Shown here in pieces: positions 1 to 12,000 of a stretch of 64,000 bases of DNA (position 1 is its first letter; each line of letters opens with the position of its first letter). This DNA comes from Apostichopus japonicus. Its lineage: Eukaryota > Echinodermata > Holothuroidea > Aspidochirotida > Stichopodidae. Where the stretch lies: NCBI RefSeq assembly GCF_037975245.1, contig NC_092566.1:186001-250000 (forward strand), given 5' to 3'. A program made the translations under genes and the position numbers. Under the pieces are notes generated by a model, which saw only the letters and a program-made list of their open reading frames with translations, ran no database searches and was not told the origin of the DNA.

Positions 1-581
1 AAGTTCACTTTTCTCATCATTGGCATCTTTCTAAATCTTCTGCTTCATCTTGGTTCACTTCATTACTCACTAATTACACCCTCATCTTTTAATTTTTCTG
101 TTGCACAGGCACATTGATGAGGGGGTTATATGGGCATCTGCTCCCCCCCCCCCCCCCAAATGCAGAAATAGTCTTGTTATCTGGTCAAATGAGCAAAGAA
201 ATATGTTCCTCCACTAAGCCTATTATATTCTCTTGCTTTTATAATCAATCAGACAAAATTTCCACACAATTCATTGTATTGTGCAGCAGTGATTTCACAA
301 GACTGTCGTCTTCTACTAAAAAAAAAACCCCTGAGCAGAAAATAAGACCTTGTGCACTCTCTAAAGATTTGGCAAAGAGTGAAAATGGAACACTTGAATA
401 AAACAGGCAAAAAAATATTGCAACCCTACCCCTCTTAAACAAGACAACATAAAATGCCTCTTAATCTATTAACAAATAAGCATAGTCATTTATTTGCTTA
501 TTTGCTCTGTGTCTGTTGGAAGTTTACTAACACCACACCATGTTATGTTCTGTTTTATTGACATCCACTCAGGAAGCTCAC
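1..581. other. Intron or flank of the C2orf81-like gene
   Basis: No exon could be joined in phase to the donor at 576-581. A run of 15 C lies at about 143-157. Short open frames here show no recognisable family. Confidence 0.4.
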
Positions 582-3500
582 CTCAATGATTTCCTCATTA
601 TTGTTATTTTCAATTTCATCTTCCTTTTCTTCTGCCTCCTCTATCTTCTTATCCTGACTCCTGTCTGTCTCTGTCTCTGCTTCTTCAACAGTCCCGGTCT
701 CGTTTAGGGTGCTAGGGAGGTCCTCCAAGACCTCAGGGTTAGATATCCTACTGATGGATGTTACCTCTGTATCATGCTCTGACATGGTTGGGGAGACTGG
801 AGGGAGTGCCTGATAAGGCACAGAACCCTGTGCCCAAGCATCTGGTACACTAGGTAAGGGTTCTGTATCGAAGAAAATTGATGAACTATCTGCAAACACA
901 TATAACTCTTCATCTCTTAATACTATATCTTGTTGACAGACCAGAGCATGATATTGGTCATCATTCACACATTTCTCAAGGGGATTGGGAGGCACATTTC
1001 AAAACATTAGCCTACTATCATAATTAGCAATAACAGTGCCTGTTATACATCGAGCATTACATCTGTCTATCATATGAGTTACATCAGCATGTTCTCGGCT
1101 TCAAGTATCTTAAATTACAGTCCACATGTTATATTGAATAAAACAGGTTAGATCAAGTTGAAGAATCAAACTTATGGGGAATGCAACTGAAATGCAATTT
1201 CTACATACTATAAGAAAGCCTTAAATGAAGGACTATCTCTACCATAAAGAGAGTCAATTCATGCACTTGTGATATACATTAGCACAATCATCCTCAAATG
1301 AAGGGTAGATGTAATCATCCTCAAATGAAGGGTAGATGTAATCATCCTCAAATGAAGGGTAAATGTAATCATCCTCAAATGAAGGGTAAATGTTATCATC
1401 CTAAAATGAAGGGTATATGTAATCATCCTCAAATGCCTTAAAGGGTAAATGTAATCATCCTCAAATGAAGGGTAAATGTAACCATCCTCAAATGAAGGGG
1501 AGATGTAATCATCCTCAAATGAAGGGTAAATGTTATCATCCTCAAATGAAGGGGAGATATAATCATCCTCAAATGAAGGGTAGATGTAATCATCCTCAAA
1601 GAAGGGGAGATGTAATCATCCTCAAAGAAGGGGAGATGTAATCATCCTCAAATGAAGGGGAGATATAATCATCCTCAAATGAAGGGTAAATGTAATCATC
1701 CTCAAATGAAGGGGAGATGTAATCATCCTCAAATGAAGGGTAAATGTAATCATCCTCAAATGAAGGGGAGATATAATCATCCTCAAATGAAGGGGAGATG
1801 TAATCATCCTCAAAGAAGGGGAGATGTAATCATCCTCAAATGAAGGGGAGATGTAATCATCCTCAAATGAAGGGTAAATGTAATCATCCTCAAATGAAGG
1901 GGAGATGTAATCATCCTCAAATGAAGGGTAAATGTAATCATCCTCAAATGAAGGGGAGATGTAATCATCCTCAAATGAAGGGTAAATGTTATCATCCTCA
2001 AATGAAGGGGAGATATAATCATCCTCAAATGAAGGGGAGATGTAATCATCCTCAAAGAAGGGGAGATGTAATCATCCTCAAATGAAGGGTAGATGTAATC
2101 ATCCTCAAAGAAGGGGAGATGTAATCATCCTCAAAGAAGGGGAGATGTAATCATCCTCAAATGAAGGGGAGATATAATCATCCTCAAATGAAGGGTAAAT
2201 GTAATCATCCTCAAATGAAGGGGAGATGTAATCATCCTCAAATGAAGGGTAAATGTAATCATCCTCAAATGAAGGGGAGATATAATCATCCTCAAATGAA
2301 GGGGAGATGTAATCATCCTCAAAGAAGGGGAGATGTAATCATCCTCAAATGAAGGGGAGATGTAATCATCCTCAAATGAAGGGTAAATGTAATCATCCTC
2401 AAATGAAGGGGAGATGTAATCATCCTCAAATGAAGGGTAAATGTAATCATCCTCAAATGAAGGGGAGATGTAATCATCCTCAAATGAAGGGTAAATGTTA
2501 TCATCCTCAAATGAAGGGGAGATATAATCATCCTCAAATGAAGGGGAGATGTAATCATCCTCAAAGAAGGGGAGATGTAATCATCCTCAAATCAAGGGGA
2601 GATGTAATCATCCTCAAATGAAGGGTAAATGTAATCATCCTCAAATCAAGGGGAGATGTAATCATCCTCAAATGAAGGGGAGATGTAATCATCCTCAAAT
2701 GAAGGGTAAATGTAATCATCCTCAAATGAAGGGGAGATGTAATCATCCTCAAATGAAGGGAAGATGTAACCAAAATGTTTGCTTCTTGATACTTGTTTTT
2801 GATAAACAAAAGGAAACACCTTCTCACAGCCGATCATCTTCCAGTCCTATAAGCTTTCATTTCATGAGCATGAACTGAATTCTGTTAACCTACCATCTTC
2901 CTCTGCCCAAGTTTCATCTTCCACCGGATTGGCCTCTCCTTTGTCTCTTGCTAGAAATTGCCACTGTGAGTTACAAATAGATGAAATTGCTTACAAATTA
3001 CACAGTTAAACCAAAATAAGAGCAATGATCAGATCCTAAGATAACAGCCAGACTGATTCCATTGGAATCCTTTGTACAATCTGGATCACCAATGACAGGC
3101 ATGTGAGAAGTACTCTGGAGTGGCATAACCATGGATGGCATGGAAGAATGCCATTCAGGGACATTTGTGCACTGAACTGTCCAAATTGGTATCAGTTAAT
3201 GAAAACAAACTTTCCCTATATAAATGACAAGGGTAATGGAATCAAAGTCATACTACTGTATCGGTATATAAAACAAAAATCTTTACCTCTATGATGTGCA
3301 AGAATAGTTCCCTTGATTTATCCACCACATAAGGATAAAGTTGCTTTTGTATGTAGTTATCATAGATAACATTAATGGCAGAGTCTACAATATCTGCAAC
3401 CACATCGATCACAAACTCTTCCCCATCTTCTTTCTCTAACACTACATTCCTAAAAACAGAAGAGAAAAATAATGAAACTATGAATTAATTTAAATATGTG

Positions 3501-4407
3501 CAAGAGGACATTCATCATAGATTCTGCATTGTATCCATGCACTGCAAATCATGCTAATTAGTGATGACACTATTGTTGAAACTTGCTTATATTAGGTTTG
3601 AGAACTTGGTACACATTGTTATAGTGTGGAGCTACTAAAAGTAGCAGTTCTACCATTGAGATGACCATTTATTAATATTAGTCCAGAGGAAATTAATTTT
3701 TGACTACATAAATTTCAACCGGACTATCCTTTGGATTAACTTAATGTTTTGGGAGCCTGTATATATATAGTTTGAGCTGATTTAACAAGTTTGGTTTAAT
3801 TTGAAGATTTAAAGTAATTCAGTAACAAAATTACCACATGACCACCTATCGATGTGTTGTATATTTAATGATGTCACATGAAAGTAATACAAAAATATTA
3901 TCCTACTCCTTCTTAATATGGAACATGCACATGCTATGTATGAGATCATTTCATGTGGCACTTTCTGAAATGTTGAGCTCAAGAGGTTACAAAAGTTTGA
4001 GTTCTGCTTATTAAATTAATAACATTCCACCTCCACAAAATGTTATAGTGTTTCTTATATGTATAGTAAGGGACATTGTCATTCTTGAATATGTAAAAAA
4101 ACTGTAAAAAAAACTGTAAAAACAAAATTTGCTTCCACTTAGTATGAGGCACCACTCAGTATTGAGGTATATGGAAACTGTGCCAATGTCACATTTGTTT
4201 TTGTACTGGAACATTGCATCTAGAGGCAAACATCACAAATGCTATCACAAGTGCATTTGCCTGTAATTGAACATACCAATCGTTTTCAGTAAATCGTCCT
4301 GGTATAACATCAGTGTTAACAGGTGGAGCTGGGGCAGATGTACTACCTTTGTTGTCTTTATCTTTAGCCTTATCTGCTCGAGACTTAGACACAGTAGAGC
4401 GAGACAT
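582..4407 (-). CDS. C2orf81: C2orf81-like protein, 5' four coding exons (gene continues past left edge)
   Basis: Coding exons in transcript order are 4407-4277, 3449-3287, 2963-2894 and 889-582 (224 codons). Phases join exactly: a split TGG between exons 1 and 2, and a split GAT between exons 3 and 4. Donors are GTATGT, GTAAAG, GTAGGT and GTGAGC. The protein has a charged N-terminus (MSRSTVSKSRADKAKDK), then a VIPGRFTENDW motif, a conserved segment through DIVDSAINVIYDNYIQKQ and WQFLARDKGE, then DAWAQGSVP and an acidic Glu-rich stretch. Human C2orf81 has the same order (PGRLSEAEW, WRFLARDEGE, DSWAQGSVP), which is the basis of the call. The human protein is more than twice this length, so later exons should lie left of position 1; none was recognised in 1-581. 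The family's biochemical function is unknown. The start is the first ATG in the conserved frame. The acceptor before exon 4 was chosen by phase and by its TTTGCAG context. Confidence 0.85.
1286..2770. repeat. 27-bp minisatellite with a duplicated 509-bp higher-order block
   Basis: About 55 tandem copies of a 27-bp unit (core GAAGGGGAGATGTAATCATC) fill most of intron 3 of the C2orf81-like gene. Variants alternate GGGGAGA and GGGTAAA, and some units are 26 bp because one T is missing. The block starting near 1622 recurs at 2131 with the same order of variants, an offset of 509 bp (19 units, four of them 26 bp), which points to a recent block duplication. Because 27 is divisible by 3, both strands show long open frames (MKGRCNHPQ repeats) that are not genes. 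Confidence 0.95.
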
Positions 4408-7222
4408 TTCTCATGTAACTGTTCTATGATATCACCATCATTTGGATACTGATGTTCCTCTTTGAAGCAAACCCTCACTTAGACCCAGGATTACTTCAAT
4501 TCCCTGCAGGACAATAGAAGATATGTACATGTTTATAAAAAGAATGCGTTCAATAATAATATCCTGGCTTTGTTAGCATGTGATTTCATATGTACTCTAG
4601 AATAGCATTTTGAAATGAATGTTGAAATGTATGTTTCTGGTTCAAGCAATAAAAGTGAAACCAAAATTACAAAGCCAGAACAAAAATGAAAGTCCATTCT
4701 GACAAAGTTAACCATGAAGGAAGAATGAAATAGTGTACAGATGATTTAGTAAACAAACCAAGGAAATAAAACTGATATGAGTAGTACTCTGCACAATGAT
4801 CGTTTGTGCCAGTAATTCAAACTTCAAAGTCTTGCATAGATATCCCAATCAACACACATGCCATTACAGCTTTGTTTTTGAGGAAATAGCTATCCTTAAG
4901 TCTTCCAGTAAAAAGTAATAGGCCTTACTATTGAAGAGAATTTGTCATGAAGGCAGAATGACACAAATCTTTTGAAAGTAAAAGAGATACTTATTGCTCA
5001 GGTCTTATTGTGTTCAATGAATGCAGTTAACCTGTTTTCTTGTGCTTTATCTCGTGTCATTCATGCTGAATATTCAGTAGAAACAATGTCTTCTTGTCGG
5101 TAACACATTATAAAACAATTTATGTTAAATTATTACAAAACAACTATTGCATAAAACATTTGGTATAATCTCTTTAGTATTTGCTCAGCTAGTACTCTCA
5201 GGAATGACCGAATCAACTTGAATTCTTGCAAATAGACTTTGATAACGGTTTCACATGTAACCCTAGTGTTTGTATAAAAAAAACATTTTATTTATTTTTC
5301 TTCAAGTTTAATTCTGTTTCTTGTAGTCACTAGCTTGATGAATAAACTTTAGTTTTCTAATGCCCATCTTAAGTATTTATATATTTTCTATACCAGATGC
5401 CAGTATTGATTTTTGTGTACATGTGAGGAAAAATACTTGAATTAAATAGAATCTTTCATCATGTGGACCATTAGCCTCAAAAGTTTTCTTTGTAGATCTA
5501 TTCATGTTCCTGCTACAGCTTCTCTTCAATGGTGGACATTATTATGTTCATATTATGCTATGGTAGAATACGATAGCTTTGCACATTTCCTAAAATCGCT
5601 ATTTCAAAAGCAATTTTCACCTTGCCTAGGCTACACAACTTTAACAAAATAAAGATTGATGCAGCCAAAGAAACAAAACATTTATATTAAATCCTGCAGA
5701 TGTTAGTGTTTCTTAAAAAAAAATGCAAATAAACATTAGCATCACAATTAAAAAATTATTGTGTTACCAGTCTGCCTTTCATTTCCATTATTTCAGGGCA
5801 AGTAAAAATTATCAGGGCAAGTAGTTGTGGAAGCTATTGCCCCACTGGGCAAGTTGCTTTAAAATTGAATCAATATTGTCCTGCACTACCTTAGACCTAA
5901 CACTACAGGCCTAGGTCATTGAAATTCAAGTTTATGCTAAGCCGAGGAACTTCTCACATCCTTCATGGAATGTCAATTTCTCATGTATAGCTTTTGTTAA
6001 GGTGACCAGATGTACCTTAGTTCTGGGGGCAATCTCCTGATTTCATAAGATGTCTCCAGACTAAAAGTATCCATGGAAATGTTGCCGGATTGTTTGCACT
6101 GTCTCTGGGATATCTCTGAATTTGTAAAGATAATTCACATTAATACAAAGGGCATCATGTCTCTGGGTATCTCTACTCTTCCTTACTAACTTAACATGCT
6201 ATTCCTGGGTGTTGCAGCTGTTGCATAGTTTGGTTGTTGCTAATTTTATTGCATTGTTGGTATGTATAATTATGTTAATAGTATGTGTTGTAATGCAAGC
6301 CTGCCTCAGGCTATGGGAAGGCTACAGGCAAGCAAGAATAGATTCAGTTGAGTGCAGGCAGCCAGTGTGTAAAAATCCCTATCTTAATTCCTGAGCCCGA
6401 CCCTCCTCGCTCTCTACTAGTACTGAAGTGATGAATAGTATAGGCTAGGCCTGATAGTAGGTCTGTGTTACAATTAGTACTCACAATATGCACACGTTAC
6501 AGTCTGAAATTATATTATTATCTGAGAACAAATTAGGCTAGGCCTGATTGCAGAAGTGCCCTAATATAGTCAGTATTGCAAAGTTCGGAACACTGTGAAG
6601 TTCGGACACCCCAAAGAAATACATGATTTCACCATGACAACCTACAGGAAGAGCCAAATTTCACTAAAATGTACGAAGCTAAAGTTATTTCCTCTCCAAA
6701 ATGACCTGTGTGCAAGCAAGTACTTACATATTTGTCGATAAAAGGAAGTTATAGCTTTCGGGTGTTCAATGCTTGTTCGAACTTCGCAGTGTCCATGCTA
6801 CTACTAGTCTAAACTAGGCGACCGTACTCCTTTGCCTATCTTGGGCTTTGCGTTGCAATCTAACCCTCATGTTTGGCCAAGTACCAGTAGGCTAGACCCT
6901 CTGCTAAGGAAAGACCAAGACCAAATGACGTATATCTTACGCAAACCTGTACTATTGCATAGCTGTCAGTAAATAATGTAGCCTACTTACACTACAGTAG
7001 TGTAGGCGTACATTAACGTTAGGCCTAAAGGTCCTAGGCTAACTAGTTAGGCTAAATCAGACTTTAACTCTAACGTCAGGCCAACTTACTTTTACACATT
7101 CTAACTCTAGTCTAAAATCAATATGTTGGTTAATCAGTTGTATCACTTTAATCAGTCTTTGGCAGAAGTCCTACACTACTGCCGCTTAATATGTGACATT
7201 AATAACACCATCTTAAGTAACA
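4408..7222. other. Intergenic, AT-rich
   Basis: This is the region upstream of the C2orf81-like start codon. I see no conserved coding segment. It contains short poly-A runs and, near 6584-6793, an inverted repeat listed separately. Confidence 0.5.
6584..6793. repeat. Short inverted-repeat element (MITE candidate)
   Basis: The left arm near 6590 (ACACTGTGAAGTTCGGACA) is matched in inverted orientation by the right arm near 6770-6792 (TTCGAACTTCGCAGTGT), with a few mismatches. The span is about 200 bp with a short unique centre. No clear target-site duplication could be fixed, so assignment to a transposon class is open. Confidence 0.4.
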
Positions 7223-7620
7223 ACTTACGGATTCAAATTTGTCTTACATCGCTTTCGTAAGTACTTTAAGTTAGGAACTGTACTCTGTCAAACTAGTAAC
7301 ACTTGATATCTCATAGTCATACGGCTAGGCTATGCATATCCAAATGCAGTAGATATTGCCAATCGTCGTTGCTAAGGACTCGAAATAGGGTCAACGAACT
7401 TTCATTCGCGTGAAAAGACACCATTGTCGATTCTGATTGGTTTACAGCTGAGTTAACTACTCATTTCAACGTACTGAACAACACGGCCTTGTAAATTGAT
7501 ATGGAATAACAACATTTTTACAAATCTGATTTACGCTTTGAAAAAGGCACATCAGCTTCTGGTGTTACATTTACTGTAACGTGTATTGTGTCTCAGTTTG
7601 AAATTTTCTAAGGTAGTTTG
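7223..7620. promoter_or_regulatory. Candidate divergent promoter for the C2orf81-like gene and ENKD1
   Basis: The two genes are head to head with starts at 4407 (minus) and 9062 (plus). This stretch holds an inverted CCAAT box (TGATTGGT, near 7434) and GTTGCTAAGGAC (7368-7379), which resembles half of an RFX X-box but lacks the full spacer. A minus-strand donor-like GTAAGT lies at 7228-7223 and a plus-strand donor-like AAG/GTAGTT near 7613, as expected if untranslated first exons diverge from here. All of this is inference from short motifs. Confidence 0.25.
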
Positions 7621-9045
7621 CATCCCGAAGTAATTCAATTTTCTGTTGAAAATGTGTAGCCTAGAGCAAGTTAGGCCTACGCGGTCTAGGCCTATAACCT
7701 TGGCTCGCTACTCTTGTGTAGGCCTATTAACATCATGTAATGTTATAAATTTAGTTATGGATAGTATGGTAGTAACTTAGTAAGCTTAACCTGCCTGCAC
7801 AAAAATAATTTGCAGTTTCTAAATTCACTAAGGTTAGACCTTAGCCTAGCTACTTTGTATATTGTGGCATAAAGCTAGGACTAGGCTAGGCCTAGTACAT
7901 CCTAGGCCTAATATTAATATGGTTTCAGGGAATATGCAACTGCACACTGTGGCAGTGTATGCTCTACTTCTCATCTGTCACAGAGACAGATGACATTCCT
8001 TAGTGTACAGATTACGTATATAGAATACAATAAATACTTAGTATTACTTAGGCTTACATAGGCTTAGCTATTCTTAGGATTACTTACATTGTGACTTTCT
8101 ATCTACCCAGTATTATATATAGTAACTATTAACAATAGGCTAACCTGGAAGTGTATTAGTAACTATTAACAATAGGCTAACCTGGAAAAGGCCTTGGCAT
8201 CTACCAAGAATGTATATAGTAGGTAATTCTAAAATGATTCACATCCATATACCCTACAAAGGTACTTTCCACTGATTACTTTCCATGAAAAATTCCTTGT
8301 GCAGGAAACAACTTTTTTTTTTTAACTTAACAAGTACACTAGCCTATATTTTCTTTAATTTTAGGATCCCAAATCCAGGATTATAAAAATAACATGAGAA
8401 AGTATCAAAGAATGTGGATAAGGATGGTTAAACTAATTTCATATCAATAGCAAGGTGCATGTGAGTCCCAAGCCTATACAGTCCCTATTCGATTAGGGCA
8501 ACTTCGTACATTTTCATAATGATTTATTCTTGTATTAAGCTGCAAAGTAGTGCGCAAACTATGTCACTATCATTCCATTACACTGCCTCAATCAAAGCGA
8601 TATTTTATGCAACCAAATCTGAGGTTGAAAAAGCAGGTCTGTCTTCCAATCGCAACAGTTGTTGAGTGAAAATCTGAGGACTCTTCGCAAAAAATCATGG
8701 CAGTGGTAACGACAAAGTTGTCTTTAAACTCCTTAAATCATATTTTGCAAATTATGACTGATGGCATGTAGAAAATGCCTTGAGAAATAAGTTAGGTAAT
8801 TTGGCCACCTTAAAGTGTATTGGTATTCTGACATGAAACAAGCTGCATACCTTGCACTGGTGTGGTGGTATTGAGGTCTTAAAACAATTATATATTCTTT
8901 ATAACCATTTTGTAGTTCTTAACAATGTTATTAAACATTGTGAAGCTGATTTGTGGACATATTACTCACTTATGGACCTTTTTCAGTGCTAAATCTCTAG
9001 GTTGTACTGAAGTGATGTAGAAATGCTATTCATTTTCTTTGTTAG
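7621..9045. other. Probable first intron or leader region of ENKD1
   Basis: No coding segment was recognised. A 28-bp direct duplication (AGTAACTATTAACAATAGGC core) occurs at about 8121 and 8158. The stretch ends at a good acceptor (TTCTTTGTTAG, ending 9045) just before the ENKD1 start, implying an untranslated upstream exon. Confidence 0.35.
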
Positions 9046-9061
9046 AGTGAAGTGGGTCAAA

Positions 9062-12000
9062 ATGATATCCAGTCCTATACCATATGACCCAGGTTATGGA
9101 GGTAGAGTGGAAGGAAGACGGAACAGCTGGTCAGCATCAAATGAGAGACCAAAACCGAGGGTCAAACCAGAAGCAGAGGAAATTGCAAACAAAGCCAAAG
9201 GAACAATAGCTAACTTATTGGTTACAGGACAACCAGTATACAGGCCACCAGTTAGACAAAGTATGCTATACAAAATTTGAAATCCTCTTTGCCAATTGTT
9301 ATTACAATCTTTTCAACTAAACTACCTGCTTTTATTTCTGTGGTGAGGGTTGATTAAAATTTGTAGCCATCAATTATTATATTTTCTTTGGAAATGATAA
9401 GTGATGGCTTCCAGCAGTTGAAAGTTGTTTCTTTGTAAACATACAGAAGATGCAGTACTCAAAGGAGGGTGTAGGGCATCGTTGCATACTAAACAAACCA
9501 AGAATATATACAATAACTTTGTTCTGTTTGGCCTCACCATGAGGATTTGTTTTTGTTCTGCATCTCATGCATTAACTATCTGAAATACCAAGAAACTTAA
9601 AAGAAAATATGATCGTAAAATGAGAAGATGGAAAACCTGTAACGATAAGTAACGAGCGTATGTCATGGCATGGAAATCAAAATAAACCAAAACTGTTAGC
9701 AAACTGCTTATCCACTTAAGAGCCTGTGTAAGGGAATGTGTAACAGTAAGTGAGCCTGACATTTCGATCCTAGGATCGAAATGTCAGGCCCACTTTCTTT
9801 ACACATGTCAGCACGGAGTAGATTCTGGAGTAGCAGCTCCATGTCCAGCTCCCTGTGTTCGTCGTAGCAAAGAGTGCTTACCGAGTAGCACTGGGCAGGG
9901 CTGAAATACCTTGCGAACCTTCCGAATCAGGTTCGCCGGAAATCCGCGATGCTCGCGGGAAATCCGCGATGCTGGCGGGAAATCCAGCCTGGCTGGAGAA
10001 AAAAAAAAAAAGGGAAAAAAAACGGGACGAAACTTTAAAAAAAACACGAAGGAGCAAAAAAGTACATCTGTAAAAGCAATAAGGAAAATTTCAGAAGAAA
10101 AGTTTCAGAAACAAAAGAAATATGTCCAGAGAGCATGCTCACAATTTTAGTCACAATAGCCTATAACGAGTAATGATGTGTCCCCAACCCACTCACAAAG
10201 GGAAATGTCACACGGCCCAGCGCGGGAAGGTTGCTGTAATAAATCAGCCTCGCGGGAAATGTTATGAACAATATTGCCATTCCACATTTTTTTTATACTT
10301 ATATTGTATGTTAGTTAGTAAACGTTTTCTTTCGTATGAATTTGACTTCAATTCAGTGTTCCCTCTAAGGTGCGGGATTCCCTTCAACTGACTCAGTAAT
10401 CCCGCAAAGAAAACATTTGTCTGCTGGAAATCCCCGCATCGTTTTCTTGCATTCGCGATAAGTTTATACTCAATGCACAACGTATTCACTTGACTGTAAA
10501 AAAACTCTGTAGAGAAATTACCAATTGTGTACGAAAAGTAAGTTGGTACACCTTTCAAATTTTACGAAAGATCCAGCAAAACACTTTCGAAAAATTCACG
10601 CGAAACTGGCATATCGTGCTAAATGCAACTAACGTCATGTAAACAAGGCTCTAGTACACCCATTTATGAATAAACCGTAGGACCACATCTGGTGTTAAGC
10701 GGGGGGAAAAGAAAGTATTTTCTAGAATTTCAAAAAGTATGGAAAAAATAATATCCTACCATAGTTAAGTGCATAGCAAATAGCCTAACCACCTCGTCGG
10801 TTACGGATCTCACGTAACTACAAAAACACAACTAATTGTATTTTGCGAAGTTGACGTTTTCTACAAGAACATGGAAATAATATTAAGCATTTAGTTAATC
10901 ATGCCAAGTGGCCTAAAACATATTTTATTACAAGGTTTACTTTCATAAAGATGGCCATAGCTAGTGGGGCCTAGATGTGCTGCATGTATCATGGGGAATA
11001 CTCCATGAAACGTTTCTTGGAAACGTGCCAAAAATGTTAACAAACAGGTGTAAGACAGGGGATGAGCGCGCAGTTGTTTGGTAAGGTACCTGGGAAAATT
11101 CGCAGCACATGTACAGTAAGTAGCCTACCGTAGTATATAAGTAGAAAGAAACTGTACTGCAGTTGTAAACTGATGTACGTATAGTGTGCGCTATTCATTG
11201 TTAGGCAGTCTATAAATGGGGCTTTGCCAAATGTTGTTTGTTTCATAATATCGGAAGTTCTCTAAGTTAAACTTTTTAAAGATTGTAAGGCAGATTAAAT
11301 CTTTTTTTATTTTATAACATAATATAGCTACTCTAACTTGTCATTTTCAAATTTTCATCAGCTTCGTGACAATTTAAATTCAAAAAGTTGTCAGTATTTT
11401 GCATCCTCAACTGCGAATTTTTTATCGCCAGACACGCAAAAATACCAAAATTTTCCGGTGTCTTTGCCCCCTGAACCCCACAAGGGGTTCCACCCCTTGA
11501 CCCCACCAGGGCCCTAGGGCGGGCCCCTGGACCCCACGCCTTTATGCTCGCATGCTACGCATACTCAGCGTGTTCGCTGCGCGAACACCAGCGGGAAATC
11601 GGAAGTGTTCGCGGGAAATTGAACAAGGTTTTCCAACACTGAGTAGCAGCTCCATGTACAGCTCCCTGTGTCATAGCAAGGAGTAATTATAGCGTAGCAG
11701 CTCCATGTACAGCTCCCTGTGTCATAGCAAGGAGTAATTACAGAGTAGCAGCTCCATGTACAGCTCCCTGTGTCATAGCAAGGAGTAATTACAGAGTAGC
11801 AGCTCCATGTACAGCTCCCTGTGTCATAGCAAGGAGTAATTACAGCGTAGCAGCTCCATGTATAGCTCCCTGTGTCATAGCAAGGAGTAATTACGGAGTA
11901 GCAGCTCCATGTACAGCTCCCTGTGTCATAGCTATGAGTAATGACAGAGTAGCAGCTCCATGTACAGCTCCCTATGTCATAGCAAGGAGTAATTGCAGAG

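Noticed and set aside
1622..2827. Open frames of MKGRCNHPQ-type repeats on both strands
   Set aside because: They follow the 27-bp minisatellite period, appear on both strands and lie in an intron of a recognised gene.
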